Assembly (NCBI GenBank): GCA_017443145.1
Contig: JAFSPA010000007.1
Location: 62,001 to 126,000, forward strand
DNA length: 64,000 nt
Origin: Paludibacteraceae bacterium
Lineage (GTDB): Bacteria; Bacteroidota; Bacteroidia; Bacteroidales; Paludibacteraceae
Direction of reading: 5' to 3'
Both the position numbers and the translations under genes were made by a program. The notes under the pieces were generated by a model. That model ran no database searches. It was given only the letters and a program-made list of their open reading frames with translations, and was not told the DNA's origin. Each line of letters opens with the position of its first letter. Within the stretch, counting starts at the first letter, position 1. Positions 9,047 to 19,013 of this stretch are shown here, one piece after another.

Positions 9047-10064
9047 CGATAGAGCAGAAATCGTTATCTAAATATTTGTAGTATCCCGCCTGACAAATCA
9101 TAGCGGCATTGTCAGTAGTGAACGAGAACGGCGGAATAAACACCGACCATTTAAACCGTTTACCGTAATCGATAAACGCCTCGCGTAAACCGCTATTGGC
9201 ACTCACTCCACCGGCTACTGCGACTTGGTTGATATTCAGGTCCTTGGCAGCCTTCCGCAGTTTGCGCATCAGGGTATTGATGATGGTTGTCTGCAGAGCA
9301 GCACATAGGTCTTCCTTGAGGTTCGGCACTTGTTCTACCAACGCCTCGACCGAATCCACCCCATGCGCTTTCATCAGGTCGCGTATCGTATAGAGGAAGG
9401 ATGTCTTGAGGCCCGAGAAGGAGTAGTCATACCCGGGTATATGTGGCTCCGCCAGATGGTAGGTCTGCGGGTTACCGAGTTTGGCAAGCTTATCTATCCA
9501 GGGTCCTCCCGGGTACGGCAGTCCAAGCACTTTGGCGCATTTATCGAACGCCTCGCCTGCTGCGTCGTCAATAGTCTGACCGATAATAGTCATACGGTTA
9601 TATCCTTCGACCTTCACTATCTGCGAGTTACCGCCAGAGACGAGGAGGCAGAGGAACGGAAATGACGGATGGGGCAGTTGGTCGCCTTCCGTCTGCACGA
9701 AATGTGCCATGATGTGTCCCTGGAGGTGGTTGACATCAATCAGCGGGATATTAAGCGAGAGCGCCAGTCCCTTCGCAAACGATGTGCCTACAAGCAACGA
9801 ACCGAGTAGCCCAGGACCGCGTGTGAAAGCGACAGCCGAGAGGTCGGACTTAGTCACGTTAGCACGCTTGAGGGCCGTATCCACCACCGGCAGTATATTG
9901 AGCTGATGAGCACGGCTCGCCAGTTCGGGCACTACACCGCCGAACTCCTCGTGTACCTTCTGCGACGCCGTCACATTAGACAGCAAGATGCCATCACGGA
10001 TGACCGCTGCCGAGGTGTCGTCACAACTGGACTCAATAGCTAATATGACTACAGGCTTATCCAT
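9015..10064 (-). CDS. tsaD: tRNA N6-threonylcarbamoyladenosine transferase TsaD
   Basis: 349 residues, the normal length. TsaD transfers the threonylcarbamoyl group to A37 of ANN-decoding tRNAs together with TsaB and TsaE. N-terminal ILAIESSCDDTSAAV and the metal-binding motif HLQGH (residue ~112) are intact, as are SGGNSQI and the late motif VAVAGGVSANSGLR. It lies in a run of minus-strand genes, 7 bp after the PagL-like gene, and overlaps the exosortase-like gene at its 3' end. Confidence 0.97.
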   Translation of the reverse strand: MDKPVVILAIESSCDDTSAAVIRDGILLSNVTASQKVHEEFGGVVPELASRAHQLNILPVVDTALKRANVTKSDLSAVAFTRGPGLLGSLLVGTSFAKGLALSLNIPLIDVNHLQGHIMAHFVQTEGDQLPHPSFPFLCLLVSGGNSQIVKVEGYNRMTIIGQTIDDAAGEAFDKCAKVLGLPYPGGPWIDKLAKLGNPQTYHLAEPHIPGYDYSFSGLKTSFLYTIRDLMKAHGVDSVEALVEQVPNLKEDLCAALQTTIINTLMRKLRKAAKDLNINQVAVAGGVSANSGLREAFIDYGKRFKWSVFIPPFSFTTDNAAMICQAGYYKYLDNDFCSIDEVPFAKTQI

Positions 10065-10071
10065 TATTGCA

Positions 10072-11382
10072 TTATAAGTACGCTCCGATGCCGAGACAAA
10101 TGAACTCGACTTTGGAGATATGGGTCTTCATGTTTCCTTGAATAAAGAGGTGGTAGGGCAAGTGGTAACGAAGGACGAGTTGGGTATATAACCATCCGTC
10201 GGGATAGCCGCCTTGACCGGCATCAAGGATATTGTAAGGATAGAATATACCTTTCGTCACACGACCGGTGGCTTGCCATTCTGCCTTTTGCGCTTCCGTC
10301 GCGTATTTTGAATCAAACTCCAGGTTCTTAACGCCATCTATTAAATACACACCAATATGGAAACCGCAGGTGAGCTTGCCAACAACGAGTTCCGGTTGCA
10401 CACTGACACCTAATCGCCAACAATCAGCCCCATTCTCCCTTGCAGCAATAGTATGCGTGCCGGGAATTCTTCCAAAGCGGCCATAAGTAGTCTCTCGACG
10501 GACATAACTATTGTCGTAGAACAGGTCCACACCGCCACCCAATCGGAACACATTATGCGCCCGCCAGTAAGCAGCTGCCTGAAGTGTGAAGCCGAAAAAG
10601 GTTTGTCTATCCATATAGTACACTTGCCGCGCAGCTCCAGCCCAGGCGATCTCGACTTCCCAATTCTTCTTGCGACCGTCGGGGTTCTTGGTCCAGCAAG
10701 GCCGCAGCTCGGCGTTCGTAGGCGGCACATAACGCACACCTAATTCGCCGGCGAAGATATTATATCCCGTATTGGGCTGAATCGTACTACCGTTGGAGAA
10801 ATGGTACCATCCGCCTCCTGCCGTAATCGCCCAACCGTCTTTGATGGGGAACTCAAGATATATGGCTTCGGGGAAATGGAAGTTAAATACACTTCCGATG
10901 CAGTAGTTGCCTTCCGAATTAGTGAGAGAACCACCGTAAATCCTATCCGGAATAGCCGTATTGTAGTAATACTTCGTCAAGAAAGCGATACCTAATCCCA
11001 GACGCAGGCCCATGACGAAATGCGGCACGCGCACCAGCGGCACATCGAGGAAAGCATAAGGCGCGATAGCATAACCGAGCTTCTCGTTATTGCCTAAGTA
11101 ATAAGCTGACAGCGCAACACCCACCGACGCATCGTTCCATTCGTGCAGAGCCTGCCAGTCGGGATGAAAAGCAATCGCAAACTCGCCGCCAAGGGTCGGA
11201 TTGATACCTGTTTTACAGATATCCTTAAGTTTGTCATTTCCAAAGAGGTCATTCCGTATCACACCACCGCGGAACGACACCCGATAATCCATATCGAGCC
11301 TATGCTTGGCGGAGTCTTGACGGGCTGCAAAAAGCGGAGCGCTGAGCGCCAAGAGTAACAATATGTAAGTGGCGCGTTTCAT
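10072..11382 (-). CDS. Outer-membrane acyloxyacyl hydrolase-like protein (PagL-like)
   Basis: 436 residues. The start MKRATYILLLLAL gives a signal peptide and overlaps the stop of the upstream gene as ATGA, which favours it over more upstream starts. The motif YHFSNGS followed by QPNTGYN matches the H-x-S-N catalytic signature of PagL, the beta-barrel enzyme that removes a 3-linked acyl chain from lipid A. The position of the third catalytic residue (Glu) is uncertain here; GELG follows 19 residues after the His. The protein is more than twice the length of classical PagL, with an extra C-terminal beta-rich part. Lipid A or another outer-membrane lipid as substrate is an inference. Confidence 0.7.
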   Translation of the reverse strand: MKRATYILLLLALSAPLFAARQDSAKHRLDMDYRVSFRGGVIRNDLFGNDKLKDICKTGINPTLGGEFAIAFHPDWQALHEWNDASVGVALSAYYLGNNEKLGYAIAPYAFLDVPLVRVPHFVMGLRLGLGIAFLTKYYYNTAIPDRIYGGSLTNSEGNYCIGSVFNFHFPEAIYLEFPIKDGWAITAGGGWYHFSNGSTIQPNTGYNIFAGELGVRYVPPTNAELRPCWTKNPDGRKKNWEVEIAWAGAARQVYYMDRQTFFGFTLQAAAYWRAHNVFRLGGGVDLFYDNSYVRRETTYGRFGRIPGTHTIAARENGADCWRLGVSVQPELVVGKLTCGFHIGVYLIDGVKNLEFDSKYATEAQKAEWQATGRVTKGIFYPYNILDAGQGGYPDGWLYTQLVLRYHLPYHLFIQGNMKTHISKVEFICLGIGAYL

Positions 11383-12596
11383 GCTTTGAGTAGATGGTCT
11401 TCCATTAGATAAACTTGTTCGAGCGGCACACCTTTGTCCACCAATATTTTTCTGTCGGGCCGGAAGAGGTCGAAGAAAGCGCGTGTTCCTTTGCACAGCC
11501 GTTTGGCCTCAAGGTAGTTCTCAAAAGCCATCATTCGATCACCCTTAAGGAAACAGCAGTGTCCGTAGTTGAGATAGTCTTTGGGCTTTGCCAGTCCGGA
11601 GCGAAGTCTGTTAACAAGCCATTCTTCCGCCTCGTCTATGTTATCCCACATAAAGCCCATATAGCCTAACTCGAGATAGAGTTGGTCGATAACGACTTCG
11701 CGCTGTTCGTCTTCGCCAATAATAAGGTCAAACACCCAGGTCTCCGGCAGCAGTTCGACGATAGTCTGTATATAGGCATTCTCGGTCTTGGGAATAAGCT
11801 TACTCAATCGTGAGAGCAGGTCTTCCACACTCTGTTCGGACGCATCTTCACCTAACACTTCGGTCAGTTCTTCGGGGATATCGTCTTTTGTTATATGCTC
11901 ATCCGCCACCATCTGACTGATGGATTTATTGGACGACCGAATCAGCGAGCGCATCAACAGGAATGCCCTTTCTCCGTCACCTATCTTCTCTTCAAAAGCC
12001 TTCTGCATATCCGGGAAGAAATCGACTCGCACATCCCACTGTGCTAACAGCAGAATAAGCGACGCCAGTGCTTGGTCGGCAACCATCTGGTTCTCGGCAT
12101 CGATAACGTCGATGAGCGTGAGCAGCGAGTCCTCTTTGAAAGTCTCGCGTAAGTTAGCACTCAGTGCAGCGACAGCGACGAAGCCCATTGAAGCTTGTTC
12201 AGGGTCATTAGCTGCTTCGACAACCCAGTCCAAGTCCTCTTCCTGCAGATGAACACAAGCCGAGAAATAATTCGTTATACTGGCTATATTGGTGCGGTCA
12301 AACCCTCGCATCTCCGGTACTTTACCCTGTTTGAGGCACATATCGGAGTACATCTCATCCCCGAGTCGATAAACCTCGGTGGTCAGTTGGTCGTGGATAG
12401 CGTCCCTCTGCGGGTCGTCGCCTACGAGGTAGTAGTCAAAGAGTTGCTTGTAGTTATCCTCGAGCGAATGCACACGATCCACATAAGGCGCAAAACCTAA
12501 ATCCTGCGCCCACTGCCGCAAGACGACAAACGCATGGTTGAGCATGCGTTCCGTCAGGGCGTGTTCCATCATATTACGCTGTTCGTCTAGTGTCAC
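11379..12596 (-). CDS. Helical-repeat (TPR-like) protein of unknown function
   Basis: 405 residues, acidic, no signal peptide and no membrane segment. The sequence is almost all alpha-helical, and the C-terminal part (GHCCFLKGDRMMAFENYLEA) looks like a tetratricopeptide unit. I do not recognise a named family beyond this. It is coupled to the PagL-like gene by a 4-bp overlap and follows the glycosyltransferase gene by 5 bp, so the three are probably co-transcribed. Confidence 0.75.
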   Translation of the reverse strand: MTLDEQRNMMEHALTERMLNHAFVVLRQWAQDLGFAPYVDRVHSLEDNYKQLFDYYLVGDDPQRDAIHDQLTTEVYRLGDEMYSDMCLKQGKVPEMRGFDRTNIASITNYFSACVHLQEEDLDWVVEAANDPEQASMGFVAVAALSANLRETFKEDSLLTLIDVIDAENQMVADQALASLILLLAQWDVRVDFFPDMQKAFEEKIGDGERAFLLMRSLIRSSNKSISQMVADEHITKDDIPEELTEVLGEDASEQSVEDLLSRLSKLIPKTENAYIQTIVELLPETWVFDLIIGEDEQREVVIDQLYLELGYMGFMWDNIDEAEEWLVNRLRSGLAKPKDYLNYGHCCFLKGDRMMAFENYLEAKRLCKGTRAFFDLFRPDRKILVDKGVPLEQVYLMEDHLLKA

Positions 12597-12601
12597 AGGC
12601 G

Positions 12602-13555
12602 TCAGATCTCTTTAGCAATGAGGTAATCGTTACGGCTCTGCGAATTGCGAATGATGAGCTCGCCCAGGAAGCCTGCCAAGAACAACATACAACCCAACAC
12701 CATCGACAAGATAGAAAGGTGGAAGTACGGGTTATTGGCCACTAACATCGCATGATGACCGTGATAGAGGGCATAGAGCTTCATTGCACCCACAACGATG
12801 ATAGCAATGAAACCGAGCATGAACATCAGGCTACCGATCAGTCCGAAGAAGTGCATCGGCTGCTTGCCGAACTTATTGAGGAACCACAGCGTCATCAGGT
12901 CCAGGTAACCGTTCACGAAGCGGTTAAGACCGAACTTAGACGTACCGAACTCACGCTTACGGTGCTGCACCACTTTCTCGCCAATCTTGGTGAAACCGGC
13001 GTTCTTAGCCAGATACGGTATATAACGGTGCATCTCGGAGAAGACTTCGATATTCTTCACCACCTCGTTGCGATAGGCTTTGAGGCCACAGTTCATGTCG
13101 TGAAGTTTGATTCCCGTCACCTTGCGCGCAGTCGCGTTGAAGAGCTTCGACGGGATATTCTTCGTAAACTTATTGTCGTAACGTTTCTTCTTCCATCCGC
13201 TGACGAGGTCGAATCCTTCCTCTTTAATCATCTTGAAGAGTTCCGGTATCTCGTCAGGTGAATCCTGCAGGTCGGCGTCCATGGTAATGACCACATCACC
13301 TTTTGCCGCCTTAAAGCCGCAATACAGCGCAGCGGACTTACCGTAGTTACGACGGAAGCTTATGGCATGTACATGCTTATCATCGGCTTTATTCAGGTCC
13401 TCAATCACCTGCCACGAGTCGTCGGTGGAGCCGTCGTTAACGAAGATGACCTCGTAGGAGAATTTATTCTCCTTCATCACGCGAGCTATCCACTCGTATA
13501 GTTTCGGCAGCGACTCGGCTTCGTTATACAAAGGTACAATAATTGATATATCCAT
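12602..13555 (-). CDS. Family 2 glycosyltransferase, polyprenyl-phosphate type (DPM1/GtrB-like)
   Basis: 317 residues. The N-terminal GT-A domain has ISIIVPLYNEAESLP and the nucleotide-sugar/metal motif MDADLQDSPDEI at residue ~95. Two C-terminal hydrophobic segments (from about 230 and 275) are as in GtrB/ArnC-like enzymes, which move a sugar from UDP- or GDP-sugar onto undecaprenyl phosphate at the inner membrane. The sugar cannot be predicted. Preceded by a short 7-bp-period repeat. Confidence 0.88.
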   Translation of the reverse strand: MDISIIVPLYNEAESLPKLYEWIARVMKENKFSYEVIFVNDGSTDDSWQVIEDLNKADDKHVHAISFRRNYGKSAALYCGFKAAKGDVVITMDADLQDSPDEIPELFKMIKEEGFDLVSGWKKKRYDNKFTKNIPSKLFNATARKVTGIKLHDMNCGLKAYRNEVVKNIEVFSEMHRYIPYLAKNAGFTKIGEKVVQHRKREFGTSKFGLNRFVNGYLDLMTLWFLNKFGKQPMHFFGLIGSLMFMLGFIAIIVVGAMKLYALYHGHHAMLVANNPYFHLSILSMVLGCMLFLAGFLGELIIRNSQSRNDYLIAKEI

Positions 13556-13559
13556 GCTG

Positions 13560-13577
13560 AATGTTTAATGTTTAGGG
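13560..13577. repeat. 7-bp-period tandem repeat
   Basis: AATGTTT repeated, between the stop of the MscS gene and the start of the glycosyltransferase gene. One of 17 sites of this type in the window. Confidence 0.7.
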
Positions 13578-14558
13578 TTATTTTCCTTTGGTTACTGTTA
13601 TATGCGGATAAGCGAAACTGAAACCGCGTTTGGGCAAGTCGGTATAGAACTGCTGTTCCATATCGAAGTAAACATCCCAGTAGTCTTTTCCGCGCACCCA
13701 GGCCCGAATGACGAAGGTGATATCGCTTTCGTTAAGCGATTTAAGTGCTACGAACGGTTCGGGAATAGCTTTCATCCGATATGCAACCGTAGAGAGCTGG
13801 TACTTGGTGACCTCTAATTCCTTATAGAGTTTCGCCATATTGGTATCGGCTTTGAGAATACGCGGCTCAGCGTTAAGCATGTCGAGCACCGCCTTCTTAA
13901 ATGCCTCTACATCAGCACCATAGCCCACACTCACCAGCCACTCTACCCTACGCAACGGACGACCGGAATAGTTCTTAATCGTACCGTTCGACAGTGCACC
14001 GTTAGGCAGCACTACCACGCAGTTGTCGGTGGTGAGAATCTTAGTCGACGTGATATTCACTTCCACAACCGTACCAGCTTGACCTTGTGCCTCAATGAAG
14101 TCACCTGCTTTGAATGGTTTGAAGGATAGCAACATGATACCTCCGGCGAAGTTCTGCACCGTACCGGAAAGTGCCATACCGATTGCCATACCTCCTGCGG
14201 CTAACAGCGCAGCAAGAGACGTGGTATCCACACCTAAGGTACTGACGGTTATCACGACCAGCAGGATTGTGAGCGATATTGACACAAACGACGTGATAAA
14301 CGATGCGAGGGTCTTCTCGGTCTTGCGCTTGGTATAGGCCTTGTTCAGCAGTTTCTTCACCCAGCGGATGAGGTAGATACCAATGATGTAGATGATGAGT
14401 GCTATCAGCACACGCAGACCGAAGTCTATCGCGCTGTGCATCAACTCATTCCAGAACGTGTTCGGGTCGGTCTGAATCTGCCGAATGATATCGCCGGCAG
14501 CCTGCTTGACCGAATCCGGCGGAATGACTTTGGGCTGTATAGGAGTTTGTAGTAACAT
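13578..14558 (-). CDS. MscS-family mechanosensitive ion channel
   Basis: 326 residues. Three hydrophobic N-terminal segments are followed by the pore helix with the Gly/Ala pattern (AALLAAGGMAIGMALSGTVQN) and the beta domain that starts FKAGDFIEAQGQAGTV. This is the small-conductance channel that opens under membrane tension and releases solutes on osmotic downshock. The stop codon of the upstream M3 peptidase gene is 1 bp from its start, so they form one transcript. Confidence 0.93.
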   Translation of the reverse strand: MLLQTPIQPKVIPPDSVKQAAGDIIRQIQTDPNTFWNELMHSAIDFGLRVLIALIIYIIGIYLIRWVKKLLNKAYTKRKTEKTLASFITSFVSISLTILLVVITVSTLGVDTTSLAALLAAGGMAIGMALSGTVQNFAGGIMLLSFKPFKAGDFIEAQGQAGTVVEVNITSTKILTTDNCVVVLPNGALSNGTIKNYSGRPLRRVEWLVSVGYGADVEAFKKAVLDMLNAEPRILKADTNMAKLYKELEVTKYQLSTVAYRMKAIPEPFVALKSLNESDITFVIRAWVRGKDYWDVYFDMEQQFYTDLPKRGFSFAYPHITVTKGK

Positions 14559-14559
14559 A

Positions 14560-16707
14560 TTATTTTATTCCGTCACGTTTGAGCAAAGCATCGATAGTCG
14601 GGTCACCGCCGCGGAAAGCGCGATACAGGTTCATCGGCTCGTCTGTTCCGCCACGCTCCAGCACGTTTTTACGCCAAGCTTTAGCGGTCTTCTTGTCGAA
14701 GATCGAACCGCGCTCATCACGTGCTTTCTGGAATTGTGCAAAAGCATCAGCATCAAGCAGTTCCGACCATTTATAGCTGTAGTATCCGGCTGCGTAACCA
14801 CCGGAGAAGATATGCGTAAAGGCCGTCTCCATCTGTGTGCCATCGATATTAGGCATCACGCGCACGCACTCCATTGCTTCGTTACCGAAGTCGATAACGG
14901 CTTGTTGTACAGTCTTGCCCTCAGGCACTACAAACGGCTCGTGCAGAGTATGCCAAGCCATATCGAGGAAGCCGAACGACAACTGACGCACGCAGGAATA
15001 AGCTGCATGGTAATTATTCGCGGCTTTGATGCGCTCAATCAGGCTATCCGGCATTGCTTCGCCGGTCTCGTAGTGTTTAGCAAAGGTATTGAGGAACTCT
15101 TTCTCGCCGAGGAAGTTCTCGTTGAACTGAGACGGCAGCTCCACAAAGTCACGCGGCACATTCGTACCTGATTGCGACGAGTACTGGCAGCGGGTAAGCA
15201 TACCGTGCAAACCGTGACCGAACTCGTGCAAGAAAGTCTCCACTTCGTCGTAAGTGAGCAGTGCAGGCTTGGTCTCTGTAGCGCGGGTGAAGTTCATCAC
15301 ATTCACTATATGCGGACGATGGTCCTTACGGCCACACATATACTGCGGTTGGAAATCATTCATCCAAGCACCGCCACGTTTGCCGTCCCGCGGATGGAAG
15401 TCAGAGTAATACACCGCCAGGTATTTGCCCTTCTCGTCGAACACGTCGTATGCCGACACTTCGGGGTTATAGACTTGGATGTCCTTGTTCTCCACAAAGG
15501 TGATACCGTAGAGGCGATTAGCCAGACCGAACACACCTTGTTTGACTGCCTCGAGCTCGAAGTAAGGACGAAGCACATCGTCGGAAATGCTGTACTTAGC
15601 GTCTTGCAGTTTCTTCGAGTAGAACGACCAGTCCCAAGGCTGAATCTCACCTTGGAAGCCGAGCGAGTTAGCGTACTCTTGCAGTTCTTGCACCTCTTTG
15701 CGGGCAGCAGGCATATACGCCTCGCGCAGTTGGTTGAGGAAGTTCATCACGTTCTCCTCTGTCTCGGCGCAGGTCTTATGCAGCGATTTCTGGGCGTAGT
15801 CTTCTTTGTCGAAGAGTTTAGCTAAAGCCAGACGAGTGTTAGCGATGTCGATGATGTTCTGTGTGTTATCGAACTCGCCACCGATACAACGGCTGTTATA
15901 CGCCATATAGAGTTCCTGACGAAGTGCACGGTTCTCGCAGTCTTTCATCACCGGGATATAAGTCGTAGGCTTGAGGTCTAAGAGCCAGCCCTGTTTGCCT
16001 GCAGCTTGTGCTTTGGACTTGAGCATCGCCTTGGTGTCATCATTGAGACCTGCGAGTTGTTTCTCGTCGGTAATGAGCTTGGTCCAAGCGTTGGTCGCTT
16101 TGAGCACGTTCTGACCATAGGTCAGTGTCAGCATCGACAGACGAGCTGTCAGTTCACGATATTTCTCTTTGCCTGCCTCGTCGAGGTTAGCGCCGTTATT
16201 AGCAAACGACTCATACGTATCGTCCAAGAGTTTGAACTGGTGAGGTTTGAGTTTGAGGTTATCGCGTTGCTCGTAAACGGCTTTGATGCGTTGGAACAGG
16301 CTGTCGTTCAAGATAATCGACGTGCTGTATTCCGACATCAAAGGCGAGAGTTGCACCTCTAAAGCCTGCAACGAGTCGTTGGTCTCTGAGTGGGTAAGGT
16401 TATAGAAGCAACCTGCCACCATCGACAGCGTATGTCCTGCTTTCTCGAGCGCCTCGATTGTGTTCTCGAACGTCGGAGCTTCCGGATTGCGAACTATCGC
16501 ATCGATGTCAGCACGACCTTGACGCAGAGCCTCTTCGAAAGCCGGCATATAGTCAGCAGCGTGAATAGCATCAAACGGATACGTGCCGTGAGGCGTCGTC
16601 CAATTAGCATAATCCAACAGCGGATTATCGTTGTGTTCAACTGGCGCTTTACTTGTGCAAGCAGCCATCATTGTAGCGGCAACAGCCATAATAAGTACTT
16701 TTTTCAT
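14560..16707 (-). CDS. M3 family peptidyl-dipeptidase (Dcp-like), lipoprotein
   Basis: 715 residues, the usual size. The N-terminus is a lipoprotein signal with lipobox MMAAC, so the protein is probably anchored in an envelope membrane. The zinc motif HEFGHGLHG (residue ~495) identifies thimet-type M3 peptidases; overall similarity is to Dcp, which releases dipeptides from peptide C-termini. It lies between the T9SS type B protein gene and mscS with only a few bases on each side. Confidence 0.93.
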   Translation of the reverse strand: MKKVLIMAVAATMMAACTSKAPVEHNDNPLLDYANWTTPHGTYPFDAIHAADYMPAFEEALRQGRADIDAIVRNPEAPTFENTIEALEKAGHTLSMVAGCFYNLTHSETNDSLQALEVQLSPLMSEYSTSIILNDSLFQRIKAVYEQRDNLKLKPHQFKLLDDTYESFANNGANLDEAGKEKYRELTARLSMLTLTYGQNVLKATNAWTKLITDEKQLAGLNDDTKAMLKSKAQAAGKQGWLLDLKPTTYIPVMKDCENRALRQELYMAYNSRCIGGEFDNTQNIIDIANTRLALAKLFDKEDYAQKSLHKTCAETEENVMNFLNQLREAYMPAARKEVQELQEYANSLGFQGEIQPWDWSFYSKKLQDAKYSISDDVLRPYFELEAVKQGVFGLANRLYGITFVENKDIQVYNPEVSAYDVFDEKGKYLAVYYSDFHPRDGKRGGAWMNDFQPQYMCGRKDHRPHIVNVMNFTRATETKPALLTYDEVETFLHEFGHGLHGMLTRCQYSSQSGTNVPRDFVELPSQFNENFLGEKEFLNTFAKHYETGEAMPDSLIERIKAANNYHAAYSCVRQLSFGFLDMAWHTLHEPFVVPEGKTVQQAVIDFGNEAMECVRVMPNIDGTQMETAFTHIFSGGYAAGYYSYKWSELLDADAFAQFQKARDERGSIFDKKTAKAWRKNVLERGGTDEPMNLYRAFRGGDPTIDALLKRDGIK

Positions 16708-16715
16708 TGTTTAAA

Positions 16716-18062
16716 CTATTTTTGTTTTCCTCTTAACAAATTTATATCTCCAGACAACTGATAGACACCCAAGTAGGCATCGTCGGAGTTGAGTTTGCCT
16801 TTCTCGTAGGCCTGGCGCGAGTGGAAGGACGCATCCTTAGCCGCGTCGGTACCTATCGCACGAATGACGTAGTAGTACGCTCCCTCGGCAGCAGGACGAC
16901 CGTTGATCGTTCCGTCCCATCCACGTGATGGGTCGGTGGACTCATACACTAACTTACCCCAGCGGTTATATACCCATATATGGTAATCGCGCAGGGAGCG
17001 GTAGAGCACGCGAAACTCGTCGTTTTGTCCGTCGCCATTAGGCGTGAACACGTTCGGCACCAACAGTTGCGACTCCTGAATAGACACTTTAAACTGCGTC
17101 GAGTCCTTGTCACAATCACCATCGTCGGTGTTGCACGGACACTGCATATTCGCCACGGAGTGCGTGATGGTGTATCCACCCGGATTCATAAACGTATAGC
17201 GTACGGTCTCGTCCTGACGTGTTGCCAGCTCCTCATTACCGCGGGTGATGCGCCATGAGTAGAACTGCACCGCAGGTGACGGATGAGCCTCTAAGAACAC
17301 CTCCAACGGTGCAGAGCGTGACTCGAGCACTTTGGAGTCAGTTGGTCGGTCCACTTCGTTCGAGCGCTCGTTCTCTTTTCCGCGCACCGTCGCTGTGGCC
17401 GTAGGATGGGACTTAACGGCGATGGGCAGTATGAGTTCGGAGACGATCGAGTCCTGCGGCAGGTTCAGTTCGTCGCGCCAGACGCTGTCGTAACGCACCA
17501 CAAAATCTGTAGCACGGTAGAAGGCAGGAATATGTAGACGGTTGTTTATCATCGTGCCCGAATAGACCGCAGCCGAGTCCTGCCAGTTACTCTCGCCCCA
17601 CCCTATATCGGTGTACGAGACAGTCACTTGGCGGTTCAGCGTCTTGGCTACTCCTGCTGACGTGATATAGGTCATAGCAGGTGTCATCAAGAGAATCGTC
17701 TCGCGGCAACGTGGCTGGACAAAGACCTGAAAGTCGAAAGCATGTTGCATGATAAACGACCGATACGACAGCACAGTGAAGTGATCCTTCACCCCACCCG
17801 TTTCGATGTAGTACGTCCCGTCATCCGGGAAGAACACTTCCTGTCCTTCGCTCACTTTCTTGCCGGAAAGGTCATACACCGTTGCGGGACCATTAACGAG
17901 GTGCAGAGCTATCTCGTCCCGAAAGAGCAAGATGGTCTCCACGCCGTCATGTATCTCCACAGCGGGCCACTTGCGCGGATTAGGCGTCTCCACAGGAAAA
18001 GCCCAACAACCTATCACCAAGCACAAACCTACTATTATTCCTACTACCCGTTTCACCTTCAC
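16716..18062 (-). CDS. Secreted protein with gliding-motility-type C-terminal domain (T9SS type B)
   Basis: 448 residues with a signal peptide (VGIIVGLCLVIGCWAF). The C-terminal ~90 residues start VPNVFTPNGDGQND and contain WGKLVYESTDPSRGWDG, the hallmark of the CHU_C domain used as a type B sorting signal of T9SS. After that domain there is an unusual extra tail (from DAAKDASFHSRQ) ending NLLRGKQK. The middle part contains a PKD-like region (PGGYTITHSV). Role unknown; presumed cell-surface or secreted. Confidence 0.85.
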   Translation of the reverse strand: MKVKRVVGIIVGLCLVIGCWAFPVETPNPRKWPAVEIHDGVETILLFRDEIALHLVNGPATVYDLSGKKVSEGQEVFFPDDGTYYIETGGVKDHFTVLSYRSFIMQHAFDFQVFVQPRCRETILLMTPAMTYITSAGVAKTLNRQVTVSYTDIGWGESNWQDSAAVYSGTMINNRLHIPAFYRATDFVVRYDSVWRDELNLPQDSIVSELILPIAVKSHPTATATVRGKENERSNEVDRPTDSKVLESRSAPLEVFLEAHPSPAVQFYSWRITRGNEELATRQDETVRYTFMNPGGYTITHSVANMQCPCNTDDGDCDKDSTQFKVSIQESQLLVPNVFTPNGDGQNDEFRVLYRSLRDYHIWVYNRWGKLVYESTDPSRGWDGTINGRPAAEGAYYYVIRAIGTDAAKDASFHSRQAYEKGKLNSDDAYLGVYQLSGDINLLRGKQK

Positions 18063-18064
18063 CT

Positions 18065-18988
18065 TTAACCTTTATTCACCTGGAAGCGTGTGTTGCCGTT
18101 CTCGATGAAGTCCACAATCTGTTTGGCGGCAGCGATACCGGCGTTGATATTGGCCTCAGCTGTCTGAGCTCCCATTTTCTTCGGCGTTGCGAAATAGCGG
18201 CCTTCGAACAGGGTCTTAAACTTAGCGTCAGCAACCGGCATGATATCCGTCACGTATTTGATATCAGGACGTTCTTGCATGAGAACAATCAGTCCTTCCT
18301 CGTCAATCACTTCCTTGCGAGCCGTGTTCACGAGCAAGCCGCCTTTCGGCATCAGACCAACCAAGTCATGATTGATGCTGTTCTTCGTTTCAGGCGTGGC
18401 AGGGATATGCAGACTCACTACATCGCAGGTCTTATACAACTCCTCTGCGCTATGTACCGGTTTCACATCAGCTGATAGCATAGCCTCGTCCGGACAATAT
18501 GCATCGTACGCATAGCACTCCATACCGAAGCCTTGAGCTACACGTGCCACGTTACGACCTACGTTACCAAAAGCATGAATACCAAGTTTCTTGCCTTTCA
18601 GTTCGGTTCCGGAAGTGCCGTTGTAGAAATTACGCACGGCGAACACCATCAAACCGAGAGCCAGTTCCGCTACCGCGTTGCTGTTCTGACCGGGAGTGTT
18701 CATTGCCACCACGTTATGGGCTGTAGCCGCAGCCAGGTCGATATTATCGTATCCTGCACCTGCGCGAACCACTATCTTCAACTGTTTGGCAGCGTCCAGC
18801 ACTTCGGCGTCTACAATATCCGAGCGGATAATAAGTGCATCCGCATCGGCTACTGCGTTCAACAACTGTTGTTTCTCTGTATATTTCTCGAGCAGCGCCA
18901 GCTCATAGCCTGCTGCTTTTACCACTTCGCGAATACCGTCAACGGCAACTTTCGCAAAAGGTTTCTCTGTTGCAACTAATACTTTCAT
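18065..18988 (-). CDS. serA: D-3-phosphoglycerate dehydrogenase (type IIIK-like)
   Basis: 307 residues; first enzyme of serine synthesis, oxidising 3-phosphoglycerate with NAD. Rossmann motif GIHAFGNVGRN, catalytic Arg in VVRAGAGYDN and Glu in NTARKEVIDEEG are present. The usual catalytic His (TPHxG) is replaced by Lys in TPKKMGAQTAEA, as in the type IIIK enzymes of Bacteroides and Entamoeba. No ACT regulatory domain. It follows serC; the product route gives O-phosphoserine, which is also a substrate of the cysteate synthase encoded at 52955-54238. Confidence 0.93.
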   Translation of the reverse strand: MKVLVATEKPFAKVAVDGIREVVKAAGYELALLEKYTEKQQLLNAVADADALIIRSDIVDAEVLDAAKQLKIVVRAGAGYDNIDLAAATAHNVVAMNTPGQNSNAVAELALGLMVFAVRNFYNGTSGTELKGKKLGIHAFGNVGRNVARVAQGFGMECYAYDAYCPDEAMLSADVKPVHSAEELYKTCDVVSLHIPATPETKNSINHDLVGLMPKGGLLVNTARKEVIDEEGLIVLMQERPDIKYVTDIMPVADAKFKTLFEGRYFATPKKMGAQTAEANINAGIAAAKQIVDFIENGNTRFQVNKG

Positions 18989-18992
18989 ATCT

Positions 18993-19013
18993 CTAAACTC
19001 TAAACACTAAACT
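18993..19013. repeat. 7-bp-period tandem repeat
   Basis: CTAAACT, CTAAACA, CTAAACT in tandem, filling the gap between the serC stop and the serA start. Confidence 0.75.
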
